From positions 25,522 through 89,521 of the forward strand of contig NZ_AUFG01000015.1 in assembly GCF_000426385.1 (NCBI RefSeq): 64,000 nucleotides of DNA. Reading direction: 5' to 3'. The notes under the pieces are model-generated. The model was not told the DNA's origin, ran no database searches, and saw only the letters and a list, made by a program, of their open reading frames with translations. Source of the stretch: Arsenicicoccus bolidensis DSM 15745 (GTDB taxonomy: Bacteria > Actinomycetota > Actinomycetes > Actinomycetales > Dermatophilaceae). Position 1 is the first letter of the stretch. Each line of letters opens with the position of its first letter. A program made the translations under genes and the position numbers. Shown here one piece after another: positions 9,385 to 19,614 of the stretch.

Positions 9385-10455
9385 GTGAGCCTCACCCGCA
9401 CCGCCGCGGCGACCCTCGCCACGCTCGCCCTGGCCGGCCTCGTCGCGCCGTCCGCCACCGCCCAGCCGTCCGCCAAGCCGAAGCCCAAGCCCGCCAAGAC
9501 CTTCGACCTGCAGGCCCACCGAGGCGGGCTCGGCCTCACGACCGAGGAGTCGCCGGAGGCCTTTGCGAAGGCGCTCGAGCTGGGCGTCACCACCCTCGAG
9601 CTCGACACCCAGGTCACCCGCGACCTCAAGGTCGTCGTCACCCACGACCGTCAGGTGTCCGGCGTGAAGTGTGCGGACACGGCACCGGTGCGGGCCGGCG
9701 ACCCGCAGTTCCCGTACGTCGGCAAGTTCATCAAGGACCTGACGCTGGCCCAGGTCAAGACGCTGAACTGCGGCTATCAGCAGCTGCCCGGCCACCCCCG
9801 CCAGGAGGTGGTCTGGGGCAACCGGCTCGCCGAGCTGCGCGACGTGTTCGCCGTGGTGCGGGAGCACAAGGCCAAGAAGGTCATGATGAACATCGAGACC
9901 AAGGTCGAGGCGGGCGCGCCGGAGCAGACGATGCAGCGCAACCTCTTCGTCCGGGCGGTGCACGCCGAGATCCGGCGCTCCGGCCTGAAGAAGCAGGTCA
10001 CGGTGCAGAGCTTCGACTGGGGCGCGCTCAAGCTCATGCACAGCCTCGACCGGTCGCTGCCCCTCGTGGCGCTGACCAACCATGACTTCCTGCAGGTCGG
10101 CAAGCCGGGGGCCTCGCCGTGGCTGGGCGGCATCGACGCGGACGACTTCGGCGGCGACTTCGTGGCGGCCGCTGCGTCGATCCCGGGGGTGACGACCCTC
10201 TCCCCCAACTACGGCTTCCCGCAGGACGGCAAGGTCGGCGAGCCCGGCTTCCGGCTGTATGCCGACCGCGCCATGACGGACGCGGCCCATGCGCGCGGGC
10301 TCAAGGTCGTGCCGTGGACCGTCGACGACCCGGCGACGATGCAGACGCTGATCGACAACGGGGTGGACGGCTTCATCACGAACTACCCCGACCTGGGGCG
10401 TCGCGTGATGGCGCTGAACGGGCTGCGCCTGCCACGCCCCTACCCCTCCCGCTGA
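9385..10455 (+). CDS. Secreted glycerophosphodiester phosphodiesterase
   Basis: The 356-residue protein hydrolyses glycerophosphodiesters to glycerol 3-phosphate and an alcohol. It has a signal peptide (LATLALAGLVAPSATA) with an Ala-x-Ala cleavage site, so it acts outside the membrane. The catalytic set of the GDPD TIM barrel is present: AHRGG (His45, Arg46), ELD (Glu72, Asp74) and THD (His87). Late motifs VVPWTVDDPATMQTLIDNGVDG and ITNYPD are also typical of the family. The GTG start at 9385 has CAGGAG just upstream. The gene stands alone; with the secreted phosphoesterase nearby it suggests scavenging of phosphate or glycerol from polymers or lipids. Confidence 0.93.
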   Translation: MSLTRTAAATLATLALAGLVAPSATAQPSAKPKPKPAKTFDLQAHRGGLGLTTEESPEAFAKALELGVTTLELDTQVTRDLKVVVTHDRQVSGVKCADTAPVRAGDPQFPYVGKFIKDLTLAQVKTLNCGYQQLPGHPRQEVVWGNRLAELRDVFAVVREHKAKKVMMNIETKVEAGAPEQTMQRNLFVRAVHAEIRRSGLKKQVTVQSFDWGALKLMHSLDRSLPLVALTNHDFLQVGKPGASPWLGGIDADDFGGDFVAAAASIPGVTTLSPNYGFPQDGKVGEPGFRLYADRAMTDAAHARGLKVVPWTVDDPATMQTLIDNGVDGFITNYPDLGRRVMALNGLRLPRPYPSR

Positions 10456-10476
10456 CCTCGCCGACCGCTCGCTGCA

Positions 10477-10524
10477 CATCGGGGCTACTTCTGGTGGTCA
10501 TGGCCACCAGAAGTAGCCCCGATG
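10477..10524. repeat. Hairpin repeat element, copy 1
   Basis: Two perfect 21-base arms beginning CATCGGGGCTACTTC flank the loop TCATGG. It lies 21 bases beyond the glycerophosphodiesterase stop and could act as a terminator. A near-identical element is at 11633-11684, so the two bracket the AbiEi/DUF559 gene. Confidence 0.85.
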
Positions 10525-10652
10525 TCATGGCATCGGGTGAAAAGGGTGCATCAGCGCCCCGTCGTCCACAGGGAGACGCGGATCGGACCGCGGGATCCAC
10601 AGGTGCTGGCCAGCCAGGTGCGCCGCGCGGCGGCATCGATCAGGCTGCGGTC

Positions 10653-11621
10653 ATGCGCGAGCTCCCGCAGTCGGTCACCACCCTCGTCAGACGGCGTGGG
10701 GGCATCGTGACGCGTGCCGAGCTCCTCGCGGCAGGGTTGTCGGACAACGCGATCCGTTGGCGGCGGCAGCAATGGGTCACCGTCTTTGCCGGCATCTACG
10801 CCGTCTCCGCTGCTCCCGGCACAGACCCACGGGACCTGCCGCTCATGAGCCGTGTCTGGGCAGGCCTGCTCCATGCGGGCGAGGGCGCCCTGGTCGCCGG
10901 CAGGGCGGCCGCACGCCTGGAGGGGTTGATCGGGGAGGAGCCCCGGGTCATCGACATCTCCGTCCCCCGCAACCGGCGGGTGCGGTCGCGAGCGGGGTGG
11001 CGCTTCGTGCGCCGGCGCCCGGGGGTCCTGCTGGACCCTCGCCCGGGACACCCACCGCGGCAGCGCGTGGAGGACACCGTGCTCGACCTCTCCGCGGCGT
11101 CCACGAACGTCGACGGATGCATGTCACCTCTGCTCGACGCGGTCCAACGAGGGAGGACGACGGCAGACCTCCTCCGTCACCGACTCACGCTGCGGACGCG
11201 ACACCCCCATCGGCAGCTCCTTCACGCGCTGCTGGACGACATGGCGTCAGGGACCACGAGGCACCTGGAGCTGCGATACGCCCGAGACGTCGAGTCTGCC
11301 CATGGCCTTCCCGTGGCTCGGCGCCAGGCCAGGCAGGACGGGACCGGCGCGATCTGCGATGTCGAGTACGACGGGTTCGATGTCCTCGTGGAGCTGGACG
11401 GGCGCAAAGGTCATGTCGGGGACGGGCGCTTCCGAGACATGGATCGCGACAACGCTCACACGGTGCTGGGCAAGGCGACTCTCCGCTATGGCTGGCGCCA
11501 GGTGGCGACCGTTCCGTGCACGGTGGCCGCACAGGTGGCGACAGCCCTCCAGCGTCGCGGCTGGACCGGTGAGACGGGCCGGTGCTCTCGGTGTCGCGAG
11601 GCCGCCGACGAGGCAGCATGA
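10653..11621 (+). CDS. AbiEi-type winged-helix protein with C-terminal DUF559 (Vsr-like) nuclease domain
   Basis: The 322-residue protein begins with the helix-turn-helix found in AbiEi-family antitoxins (residues 5-55, RRGGIVTRAELLAAGLSDNA then WVTVFAGIYA). It ends with a DUF559 domain related to Vsr endonucleases: CDVEYDGFDVLVELDGRKGH with Asp236, Glu247 and Asp249, then RDMDRDN (about 261-267) and RYGWRQV. Such proteins are frequent orphans in actinobacteria and their target is unknown; a DNA nuclease or regulator is inferred. No cognate AbiEii toxin gene is adjacent. ATG 10653 is the first start that fits the HTH domain; earlier frames run through the hairpin repeat. Its codons are a little less GC-biased than those of its neighbours, and hairpin copies lie on both sides. 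Confidence 0.75.
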   Translation: MRELPQSVTTLVRRRGGIVTRAELLAAGLSDNAIRWRRQQWVTVFAGIYAVSAAPGTDPRDLPLMSRVWAGLLHAGEGALVAGRAAARLEGLIGEEPRVIDISVPRNRRVRSRAGWRFVRRRPGVLLDPRPGHPPRQRVEDTVLDLSAASTNVDGCMSPLLDAVQRGRTTADLLRHRLTLRTRHPHRQLLHALLDDMASGTTRHLELRYARDVESAHGLPVARRQARQDGTGAICDVEYDGFDVLVELDGRKGHVGDGRFRDMDRDNAHTVLGKATLRYGWRQVATVPCTVAAQVATALQRRGWTGETGRCSRCREAADEAA

Positions 11622-11632
11622 GGCTTCCACCG

Positions 11633-11684
11633 AAGATCGGGGCCACTCCTGGTGGTCATAGCCACCAGAAGTAGCCCCGATCTT
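11633..11684. repeat. Hairpin repeat element, copy 2
   Basis: Arms of 23 bases with two mismatches flank TCATAG. The right arm CCACCAGAAGTAGCCCCGAT is identical to that of the element at 10477-10524. It begins 12 bases after the AbiEi/DUF559 stop and may serve as its terminator. Confidence 0.85.
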
Positions 11685-11751
11685 TGGTGTGGGGGCGCGG
11701 GGGTGACGGGGGTCGCGGGGAGCGATGGGGTGGTGAGGGGGTGAGGGTGGG

Positions 11752-12954
11752 TCAGGTGGTGGCGGGGGCGGTCTCGGGGGCGCGCACCCACGGCACGGCC
11801 GCCAGCAGGGTGATCGCCCCCGCCATCGCGAACGCCCAGCCGTAGCCGTAGTGGTCGACGATCAGGCCCGCCAGGACCGGCCCGACGATCGTGCCGGCGT
11901 CCTGCACCATCTGGAAGCTCGCGAGCGCCTCGCCCGCCGAGCGCTCGTTGCCCACCACGTCGGCGACGGCGGCCTGCTGGGCGGGGTTGAACAGCCCGGC
12001 CCCGGCCCCCGCCAGCAGGGACACGGCGAACAGCAACCAGAGCGAGCCGGTGACCCCGACGAGCATGGTGAAGATCCCGTTGACCACGAGCCCGGCGATC
12101 ACGAGGGGGCGGCGGCCCCGCAGGTCCGTCATACGGCCGGCGACGGTGAGGGCGGCGGCGTTGCCGGCGGCGAACACCGCGAGCGCGAGCCCCGCGACCG
12201 CGGGAGAGGTGCCGAGCGCGGCGACGGCGAACAACGGCAGGATCGCCACGCGCATGCCGAAGTTGGACCACCCGTTGGCGAAGCCGGCCCCGAGGATCGC
12301 GCGATAGGTCGGGTGCGCCCAGGCCTCGCGCAGCGTCATCGGCGGCAGCGGCACCGAGCCGGGCGCGGGCCGCAACGATGCGCCGGACAGGAACACCGCG
12401 ACGACGCCGGACGCGATGACGAGGGTGACGGCATACACGATGAACGGCACGCGATAGCCGAGGCCGGCCAAGGCCCCACCGACGACCGGGCCGAGGATGT
12501 TGCCGGTCAGGAAGGCCGACGCGTAGGCCGACGAGACCCGCCCGCGCAGCGTCGGCGGCGCGAGGCGCACGATCAGCGCCGCCGCCGAGACGGTGAACAT
12601 CGTCGAGCCGATGCCACCGAGCGCGCGAAAGACCAGCAGCTGCCAGTAGGTCCCCGCGAAGGCGCACGCCCCCGTCGACACCGCCACGATGAGCAGGCCG
12701 ATGAGGTAGACGGGGCGCTCCCCGAGCCGGCCGACGAGTCGCCCACCGACGGGCGCGAACAGCAGCCGCATCAGCGCGAACGAGCTGACGACGATCGACG
12801 CAGCCGTCACGCCCACGTCGAAGGACCGGGCATAGGCGGGGAGGACGGGCGCGATCAGGCCGAAGCCGAGCGCGATGACCAGGGCCGCCGCGACGAGGAC
12901 CCAGATCTCACGGGGGATGCGCGCCCCTGCGGGCGGCGGCGCGAGCGATGACAT
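11752..12954 (-). CDS. MFS transporter, drug-efflux type
   Basis: The 400-residue integral membrane protein has about 12 hydrophobic segments and the major-facilitator motif A region between helices 2 and 3 (GGRLVGRLGERPVYLIG). A second such loop lies after helix 8 (AGRMTDLRGRRPLVIAG). FRALGGIGSTMF fits motif B and LTGNILGPVVGG fits motif C of drug:proton antiporters. Export of a small toxic compound is therefore likely; the substrate is unknown. The start is ATG 12954 (MSSLAPPP), which places a short cytoplasmic tail before helix 1; a start at 12996 would overlap the promoter region. The gene is divergent from the sodium symporter gene. Confidence 0.86.
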   Translation of the reverse strand: MSSLAPPPAGARIPREIWVLVAAALVIALGFGLIAPVLPAYARSFDVGVTAASIVVSSFALMRLLFAPVGGRLVGRLGERPVYLIGLLIVAVSTGACAFAGTYWQLLVFRALGGIGSTMFTVSAAALIVRLAPPTLRGRVSSAYASAFLTGNILGPVVGGALAGLGYRVPFIVYAVTLVIASGVVAVFLSGASLRPAPGSVPLPPMTLREAWAHPTYRAILGAGFANGWSNFGMRVAILPLFAVAALGTSPAVAGLALAVFAAGNAAALTVAGRMTDLRGRRPLVIAGLVVNGIFTMLVGVTGSLWLLFAVSLLAGAGAGLFNPAQQAAVADVVGNERSAGEALASFQMVQDAGTIVGPVLAGLIVDHYGYGWAFAMAGAITLLAAVPWVRAPETAPATT

Positions 12955-13073
12955 GGCCTGCCCAGTATGACGGTTCGGCCACAGTGCGAGTGCCACGAAC
13001 GGCCCGGAGGGCGGTCACCGCGAGGCGGGGGTAATGTCCCGCCGTACCTTTCCACCGACGTAAGGGTGGTCCC

Positions 13074-14774
13074 ATGACTGCAATCGCTCCGGCCGCGGCC
13101 CTCGCCGCCAAGGACACCTTGATCAACGCGACCTGGGTGGACTACCTCCTGATCGCGCTGTACTTCCTGTTCGTCCTGGGCATCGGCTTCGCCGCGCGCC
13201 GCCAGGTCTCCAGCTCCATCGACTTCTTCCTGTCCGGCCGCTCGCTCCCCGCGTGGGTGACCGGCCTGGCCTTCATCTCGGCCAACCTCGGTGCCGTCGA
13301 GATCATGGGCATGAGCGCCACCGGCGCCGAGATGGGTATGCCGACCTTCCACTACTTCTGGATCGGCGCCATCCCGGCGATGCTCTTCCTCGGCGTCGTG
13401 ATGATGCCGTTCTACTACGGCTCCAAGGTGCGGTCGGTGCCGGAGTTCATGCTCCGCCGCTTCGGTCCCGGAGCGCACCTGGTCAACGCGATCTCGTTCG
13501 CGCTGGCGCAGCTGCTGATCGCGGGCGTCAACCTGCTCCTGCTCGCCCGCATCGTCGAGGCGCTGCTGGGCTGGCCGCAGTGGGTGTCCCTCATCGTCGC
13601 CGCCGTGATCGTGCTGTCCTACATCACCTTCGGTGGCCTGTCGGCCGCGATCTACAACGAGGTGCTGCAGTTCTTCGTGATCGTGGCGGCGCTGCTGCCC
13701 CTGACCCTCATCGGTCTGCACCGCGTTGGCGGGTGGAACGGTTTCACCGAGAAGGTCACGGCCTCGCCCGGTGGCGGCGAGCAGCTGTCCTCCTGGCCGG
13801 GTCAGGCGCTGTCGGGCTTCGACAGCCCGATCCTGTCGGTCGTCGGCATCATCTTCGGCCTCGGCTTCGTGCTGTCCTTCGGCTACTGGACGACCAACTT
13901 CGTCGAGGTGCAGCGCGCGATGGCGTCCAACTCCATCACCGCGGCCCGCAAGACACCGATCATCGGCGCCTTCCCCAAGATGTTCATCCCGTTCATCGTC
14001 ATCCTGCCCGGCATGGTGGCGGCGGTCCTGGTCGGCGAGATCAAGACCCTCAAGGGTGGCGGCGAGACGACGGCGACCTACAACGACGCGCTGCTCCTGC
14101 TGATGCGCGACGTGCTCCCCAACGGTCTGCTCGGCCTGGCGATCGCGGGTCTGCTCGCGGCGTTCATGGCCGGCATGGCCGCCAACATCTCGGCCTTCAA
14201 CACGGTGTTCAGCTACGACCTGTGGCAGGAGTACGCCGTCAAGGACAAGCCGGACGAGTACTACCTGCGCGTCGGCCGTCTGGCCACCGTCGCGGCGACC
14301 GTCATCGCGGTGTTCACCGCCAGCATCGCGGGCCAGTTCGGCAACGTCATGGAGTACCTCCAGACGCTGTTCGGCTTCTTCAACGCCCCGCTGTTCGCGA
14401 CGTTCATCCTCGGCATGTTCTGGAAGCGCATGTCCGCGACCGCCGGCTGGGCGGGCCTCGTGGCCGGCACCGTCTCGGCGATCGGCCTCTGGTACGCCTC
14501 GAAGTTCGGTGGTGCCTTCGAGATGGCGGGGCAGGGCCTGGCCTTCCTCGCGGCCTCGACGGCGTTCGTCGTCGACATCGTCGTGAGCGTCGTCGTCACG
14601 ATGTTTACCAAGCCCAAGCCGCGGGAGTCCCTCGTCGGCCTGGTCTACTCCGAGACGCCGAAGGAGAGCCTGACCGACGCGGACGCGGCGTCGCTGCCGC
14701 TCCTGGCGCGCCCGGTGCCGCTGGCCGGCCTGGCTCTCGTCCTCGTCATCATCCTCAACACGATCTTCGCCTGA
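13074..14774 (+). CDS. Sodium:solute symporter (SSS family, SGLT-like)
   Basis: The 566-residue protein has about 14 membrane helices and is a member of the solute:sodium symporter family. It shows family features such as GRSLPAWVTGLAFISANLGA near helices 1-2, SYITFGGLSAAIYNEVLQFF, and the C-terminal LQTLFGFFNAPLFATFILG. The closest resemblance I recognise is to the vSGLT sugar branch rather than to proline or pantothenate carriers, so a sugar or sugar-like substrate is inferred. A small two-helix protein follows after 10 bases and probably forms a unit with it. No sugar enzyme gene is adjacent. Confidence 0.86.
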   Translation: MTAIAPAAALAAKDTLINATWVDYLLIALYFLFVLGIGFAARRQVSSSIDFFLSGRSLPAWVTGLAFISANLGAVEIMGMSATGAEMGMPTFHYFWIGAIPAMLFLGVVMMPFYYGSKVRSVPEFMLRRFGPGAHLVNAISFALAQLLIAGVNLLLLARIVEALLGWPQWVSLIVAAVIVLSYITFGGLSAAIYNEVLQFFVIVAALLPLTLIGLHRVGGWNGFTEKVTASPGGGEQLSSWPGQALSGFDSPILSVVGIIFGLGFVLSFGYWTTNFVEVQRAMASNSITAARKTPIIGAFPKMFIPFIVILPGMVAAVLVGEIKTLKGGGETTATYNDALLLLMRDVLPNGLLGLAIAGLLAAFMAGMAANISAFNTVFSYDLWQEYAVKDKPDEYYLRVGRLATVAATVIAVFTASIAGQFGNVMEYLQTLFGFFNAPLFATFILGMFWKRMSATAGWAGLVAGTVSAIGLWYASKFGGAFEMAGQGLAFLAASTAFVVDIVVSVVVTMFTKPKPRESLVGLVYSETPKESLTDADAASLPLLARPVPLAGLALVLVIILNTIFA

Positions 14775-14784
14775 GGAGGCACCG

Positions 14785-15093
14785 ATGAGCTCCAGCACCA
14801 GCACCTCAGCCGCTCGCCCGGGCAAGGGAAAGCACAAGGCGGGCGCGTTCGACATCCGCAACTTCATCGGCTACCTGCTCGGCCTCTACGGCCTGGTCCT
14901 CACCCTGATGGGACTCTTCGGGGACAAGGAGCTCGACAAGACCGGTGGCGTCAACGCTAACCTGTGGACGGGCCTGGCCCTGCTGGTCGTCGCCTGCTGC
15001 TTCATGGCGTGGGCGCGGCTGCGGCCGATCGTGGTCCCGGACTACGTCGACACCGACGACGCCGAGGACACCGGTCGCCCGGCGGGTCACTGA
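14785..15093 (+). CDS. Small membrane protein paired with the symporter
   Basis: The 102-residue protein has two predicted membrane helices: FIGYLLGLYGLVLTLMGLF at about 28-46 and GLALLVVACCFMAWARL at about 62-78. The ends are polar and charged, and the C-terminal tail is acidic. GAGGAGG lies upstream of ATG 14785 and only 10 bases separate it from the symporter stop, so the two are co-transcribed. Small partner proteins of this kind often accompany SSS transporters, but no biochemical role can be read from the sequence. A strong bidirectional hairpin follows. Confidence 0.8.
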   Translation: MSSSTSTSAARPGKGKHKAGAFDIRNFIGYLLGLYGLVLTLMGLFGDKELDKTGGVNANLWTGLALLVVACCFMAWARLRPIVVPDYVDTDDAEDTGRPAGH

Positions 15094-15147
15094 CGCCGGG
15101 CTGACACCGGATCCTGCACCCAGTCTCACGCTCGAGCCCGTATGACG

Positions 15148-15182
15148 AAGGGCCGGTCACCGCATCACGGTGACCGGCCCTT
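15148..15182. terminator. Bidirectional rho-independent-type terminator
   Basis: AAGGGCCGGTCACCG and its perfect complement flank CATCA, between the converging symporter operon and nagA. The ends carry AA/TT, so it can act in both directions. GTATGACG precedes it. Confidence 0.85.
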
Positions 15183-15214
15183 CCCGCGCCTGGGGTAGGA
15201 ACATCGGCCCGGGG

Positions 15215-16356
15215 TCAGTCCCCGAGCGGGATCCCGGCGCGGACCACGGTGGTGACCTGCAGGTCGGCGTCGAGAGCCACCAGGTCGGCCCGCTTGTCCG
15301 GCTCGAGCGTGCCGCGGTCGTCCAGCCCCAGCACCCGGGCCGGGTTGGCCGTCGCGGCGGCGAGCGCCACCTCCAGCGGGACGCCGGCGACGTGCACCGC
15401 GTAGCGGACGGCCCGGTCGAGCGTGAGCGTGCTGCCGGCGATGGCGCCGTTGGTGACGAGCCGCGCGACGCCGTCGATGACCTCGACGCCGAGGGGCCCG
15501 AGCAGGTACTCACCGTCCGGTGCCCCCGCCGCCGCCATCGCGTCGGTGACGAGCACGAGCCGCTCGGGGCAGGTGTCGGCGGCGTGACGCACCATCGCCG
15601 GGTGCACGTGGATGCCGTCGCAGATCACCTCGACCGCCACGCGGGGATCCGTGAGCGAGGCGCCGATGATGCCGGGCTCGCGGTGGTGCAGCGGCCGCAT
15701 CGCGTTGAACAGGTGCGTCGCCACCGTCGCCCCAGCATCCATCGCGTCGAGCGCGATGTCGTAGGTCGCGTCCGAGTGGCCGATCGCCGCCACGACGCCG
15801 CGCCCCACGACGGTGCGGACCGCGTCGAGGCCGCCCTCCAGCTCGGGTGCCAGCGTGACCATCCGGACGGTGCCGGGATGGGAGCCGAGCAGGCGGTCGA
15901 GGTCTGCCCGGGTCGGGGGCACGAGCTTGTCGGGGTCGTGCGCGCCCTTGTGGCAGCGGCTCAGCCACGGCCCCTCGAGGTGCACGCCCACCAGCTCGCC
16001 GTCCGCCACCAGCGGCGCGAGCACCCCCACCAGCCGGGCGAGCTCGTCGATCGTGTCGGTGACCAGGCTCGCCATCATCGTGGTCGTCCCGTGCGCGAGG
16101 TGCGTGGCGATCACCTGGCGTGCGGCGTCCTGGGTGCCATCGGTGTATGCCGCACCGCCGCCTCCGTGGCTGTGCGCGTCGACGAAGCCCGGCGCGAGGA
16201 GCACGTCCCCGAGGTCCAGCCAGTCCTCTGCGTCGGGACCGGCCCCGGGTGCGGGCGGTTCGGCATACGACACCTCGACGATCGTGTCCCCCTGGACGCG
16301 CACCCACCCGGGGCCGGTGATGCCCCGGGTGGTGAGCAGACGCTGCGCGGTGAGGA

Positions 16357-16360
<4 letters not shown>
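15215..16360 (-). CDS. nagA: N-acetylglucosamine-6-phosphate deacetylase
   Basis: The 381-residue amidohydrolase converts GlcNAc-6-phosphate to glucosamine-6-phosphate and acetate. The motifs are in family order: VDAHSHGGGG, HLEGPWLS (metal-binding Glu), AIGHSDATYD, THLFNAM, CDGIHVHPAM and VTDAMAAAG with the catalytic Asp, then LEPDKRADLVALD. The ATG at 16360 overlaps the stop of the upstream EIIC gene by 4 bases (ATGA), so translation is coupled and the frame that runs on upstream is not used. It is the last gene of the minus-strand GlcNAc operon (gntR, EIIC, nagA). Loss of the usual HGHGG first metal motif (here HSHGG) is a minor variation. Confidence 0.95.
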
Positions 16361-17616
<1,256 letters not shown>

Positions 17617-17660
17617 CGGATGTTCCTCTCGGGGGTGCGGGGTGGTGCGGCGCGACGGCG

Positions 17661-18392
17661 TCAGGGCGTCATCGTGCGGTCGAGCGTCATGTGCACCTGG
17701 TAGCGGTCTCCGCGGTACCAGCTGCGTACGCGCTCGATCGGCCGGTCCCCGGAGCGGGAGAGCCGGTCGAAGATCATGACGGGGGCGGTGGTGGACACCC
17801 CGAGGTGGCGGGCGGCGGACTGGGCCTGGTCGGCCCAGGCGGTCTGCTCGGCCGTGTCGACGGTCAGGGAGTACTCGTGGGCGAACACGTCGTAGAGCGA
17901 GCCGGTCAGGTCGTGCTGGTCGAGGCCGGGGAGCAGGTCCGCGGGGTGCCAGGCCCGCTCGAAGGCCATGGGTTCGTCGTCGGCGAGCCGCACCCGCTGG
18001 ACGAGCCAGGCCGGCACGCCCGCCTCGAGACGCAGGTCCCCGGCCACCTCGCCGGGCAGCTCCTCGAGGCTGATCCCGACGAGCCGGGTCGAGGGGGTCA
18101 GCCCCCGGCGGCGCATGTCCTGGGTGAACGACGCCAGGTGCAGGTGGGACTGGACGCGGGGCCGGGTCACGAAGGTCCCCTTGCCCTGGATGCGGTGCAG
18201 GACGCCGTCGGCGATGAGCCCCTCGATCGCCCGGCGCACCGTGGCCCGGCTGACGTCGTAGGCCGTCATGAGCTCCCGCTCGGACGGGATGGCGTCGTCC
18301 GGCCCGAGGGTGCGCACCCGGCCCGCGAGGGCCTCGCGGAGCTGGACGTGCTTGGGGACGGGGCCGTCGGAGAGGCGGGTGCGCGGTGGCAT
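17661..18392 (-). CDS. GntR-family (HutC/DasR subfamily) repressor of GlcNAc use
   Basis: The 243-residue regulator has an N-terminal winged helix (about 15-80) with PSERELMTAYDVSRATVRRA and GKGTFVTRP, followed by a UTRA effector domain (about 95-240) like that of HutC, NagR and DasR. In DasR and NagR the effector is a phosphorylated glucosamine. The gene heads the minus-strand operon, 44 bases before the EIIC gene. An operator matching the DasR consensus at 13 of 16 positions lies just upstream, between it and the divergent SIS gene. Control of both operons by this protein is a strong inference from position. Confidence 0.9.
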   Translation of the reverse strand: MPPRTRLSDGPVPKHVQLREALAGRVRTLGPDDAIPSERELMTAYDVSRATVRRAIEGLIADGVLHRIQGKGTFVTRPRVQSHLHLASFTQDMRRRGLTPSTRLVGISLEELPGEVAGDLRLEAGVPAWLVQRVRLADDEPMAFERAWHPADLLPGLDQHDLTGSLYDVFAHEYSLTVDTAEQTAWADQAQSAARHLGVSTTAPVMIFDRLSRSGDRPIERVRSWYRGDRYQVHMTLDRTMTP

Positions 18393-18423
18393 CGGGGTCC
18401 TCTCGTCCGGCAGTGTGGTGCAT

Positions 18424-18446
18424 ACTGGTCCGTACCAGTACGGACC
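18424..18446. promoter_or_regulatory. DasR/NagR-type operator in the divergent GlcNAc promoter region
   Basis: ACTGGTCCGTACCAGT (18424-18439) matches the DasR-responsive consensus ACTGGTCTAGACCAGT at 13 of 16 bases. A second palindrome, GGTCCGTA-CCAG-TACGGACC (18427-18446), overlaps it. TAGGAT at 18449-18454 could be the -10 of the plus-strand promoter, which would place the operator across the RNA polymerase site. One bound dimer could silence both operons. Confidence 0.82.
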
Positions 18447-18524
18447 TGTAGGATCCACCTCGTCGCCATCGCTGTCAACGCGCCCAACCGTGCCGATGCC
18501 GACTCGTGACTCGAAGGAGACGTC

Positions 18525-19595
18525 ATGATCGAGAGCCAGATGCTGCGCGAGATCCACGAGCAGCCCGCCGCCGCCACGCGCACCATCGAGGCGCTGGTGC
18601 CGATGCGTCCCGAGATCGCCGCCCTCGCCGAGGGCCGGCGCCACGTCCTGTTCGCGGCGCGCGGCTCCAGCGACAACGCCGGCCTCTACGGCCGCTACCT
18701 GCTGGAGACGTATGCCGGGCGTCCCGCCGCGATGCTGGCACCGAGCGTGTTCACGCACTACCACGCGACCGTCGACCTGTCCGACACGCTCGTCGTCACC
18801 GTCAGCCAGTCCGGCAGCACCCAGGAGCTGGTCGAGACCCAGGCGCTGGTGCAGGCGCAGGGCGCTGCGACGGTCGCCATCACCAACGTCGCCGACTCCC
18901 CACTCGCGGCCGAGGCCGACCTCGCTCTCGTCACCCAGGCCGGTCCCGAGCTCGCCGTCCCCGCGACCAAGACCTATCTCGGCCAGACCATCGCCATGGC
19001 CGTCCTCGCCACCGCGCTCTCGCCCACCCCGACGACGCTGGACGCCGAGCTCGCGGAGCTCCCCCAGCGCATCGCGCAGGTCATCGCGGCCGGCACCGGC
19101 GTCGACGAAGCCGCGTGCGCCCTGGCCGAGGCGATGGGCCCCACGATCGTCACGGGCCGCGGACTCCTGCTCGGCACGGCGCTCGAGACGGCGCTCAAGA
19201 TCGAGGAGACCTGCCTGCGCCCGGTCCGCGGCTACTCCTACGCCGACCTGCGGCACGGGCCGATCGCCGTCGTCCGCCCCGGCGCGGTGGCGGTGCTCGT
19301 CTGCGCCCAGGACGGCCCGCTCACCGGTCCGATGACCGAGCTCGCCGGAGCGCTGGCCGAGCGTGGCGCCACCGTGATCGGCATCGGTGGGGACGACGAG
19401 TTCGTCCGGGCCTGCGGGTTGCACGTGCCGGCACCCGCCGCACCTGAGACGCTGGCCCCCATCGGCACCATCGTCCCCGCCCAGCTCGTCGTCGAACGCC
19501 TCGCCGCCCGGCTGGACCTGGACCCCGACAGCCCGCGCGGGCTCGCCAAGGTCACCCAGACCGAAGCAGACTCGTCCTCCGACGACCGCGCGTGA
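18525..19595 (+). CDS. SIS-domain aminosugar-phosphate isomerase/deaminase (NagB-II/AgaS type)
   Basis: The 356-residue protein has two sugar-isomerase domains (about 35-170 and 195-335), without the glutaminase domain of GlmS. The phosphosugar loops are VSQSGSTQE in the first domain and TGRGLLLGTALETALKIEE in the second, the latter followed by the GlmS-like YADLRHGP. In an operon with nagA and PTS genes the expected reaction is deamination of glucosamine-6-phosphate to fructose-6-phosphate, replacing a canonical NagB, which is absent here. It is the first gene of the plus-strand GlcNAc operon. ATG 18525 lies about 70 bases from the shared operator. Confidence 0.85.
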   Translation: MIESQMLREIHEQPAAATRTIEALVPMRPEIAALAEGRRHVLFAARGSSDNAGLYGRYLLETYAGRPAAMLAPSVFTHYHATVDLSDTLVVTVSQSGSTQELVETQALVQAQGAATVAITNVADSPLAAEADLALVTQAGPELAVPATKTYLGQTIAMAVLATALSPTPTTLDAELAELPQRIAQVIAAGTGVDEAACALAEAMGPTIVTGRGLLLGTALETALKIEETCLRPVRGYSYADLRHGPIAVVRPGAVAVLVCAQDGPLTGPMTELAGALAERGATVIGIGGDDEFVRACGLHVPAPAAPETLAPIGTIVPAQLVVERLAARLDLDPDSPRGLAKVTQTEADSSSDDRA

Positions 19596-19614
19596 TCCCG
19601 AAAGGACCCCTGAC

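Noticed and set aside
12855..14867. A 670-codon open frame on the minus strand
   Set aside because: It is antisense to the sodium symporter and rich in His, Asp and Arg, as expected for the complement of membrane-helix codons.
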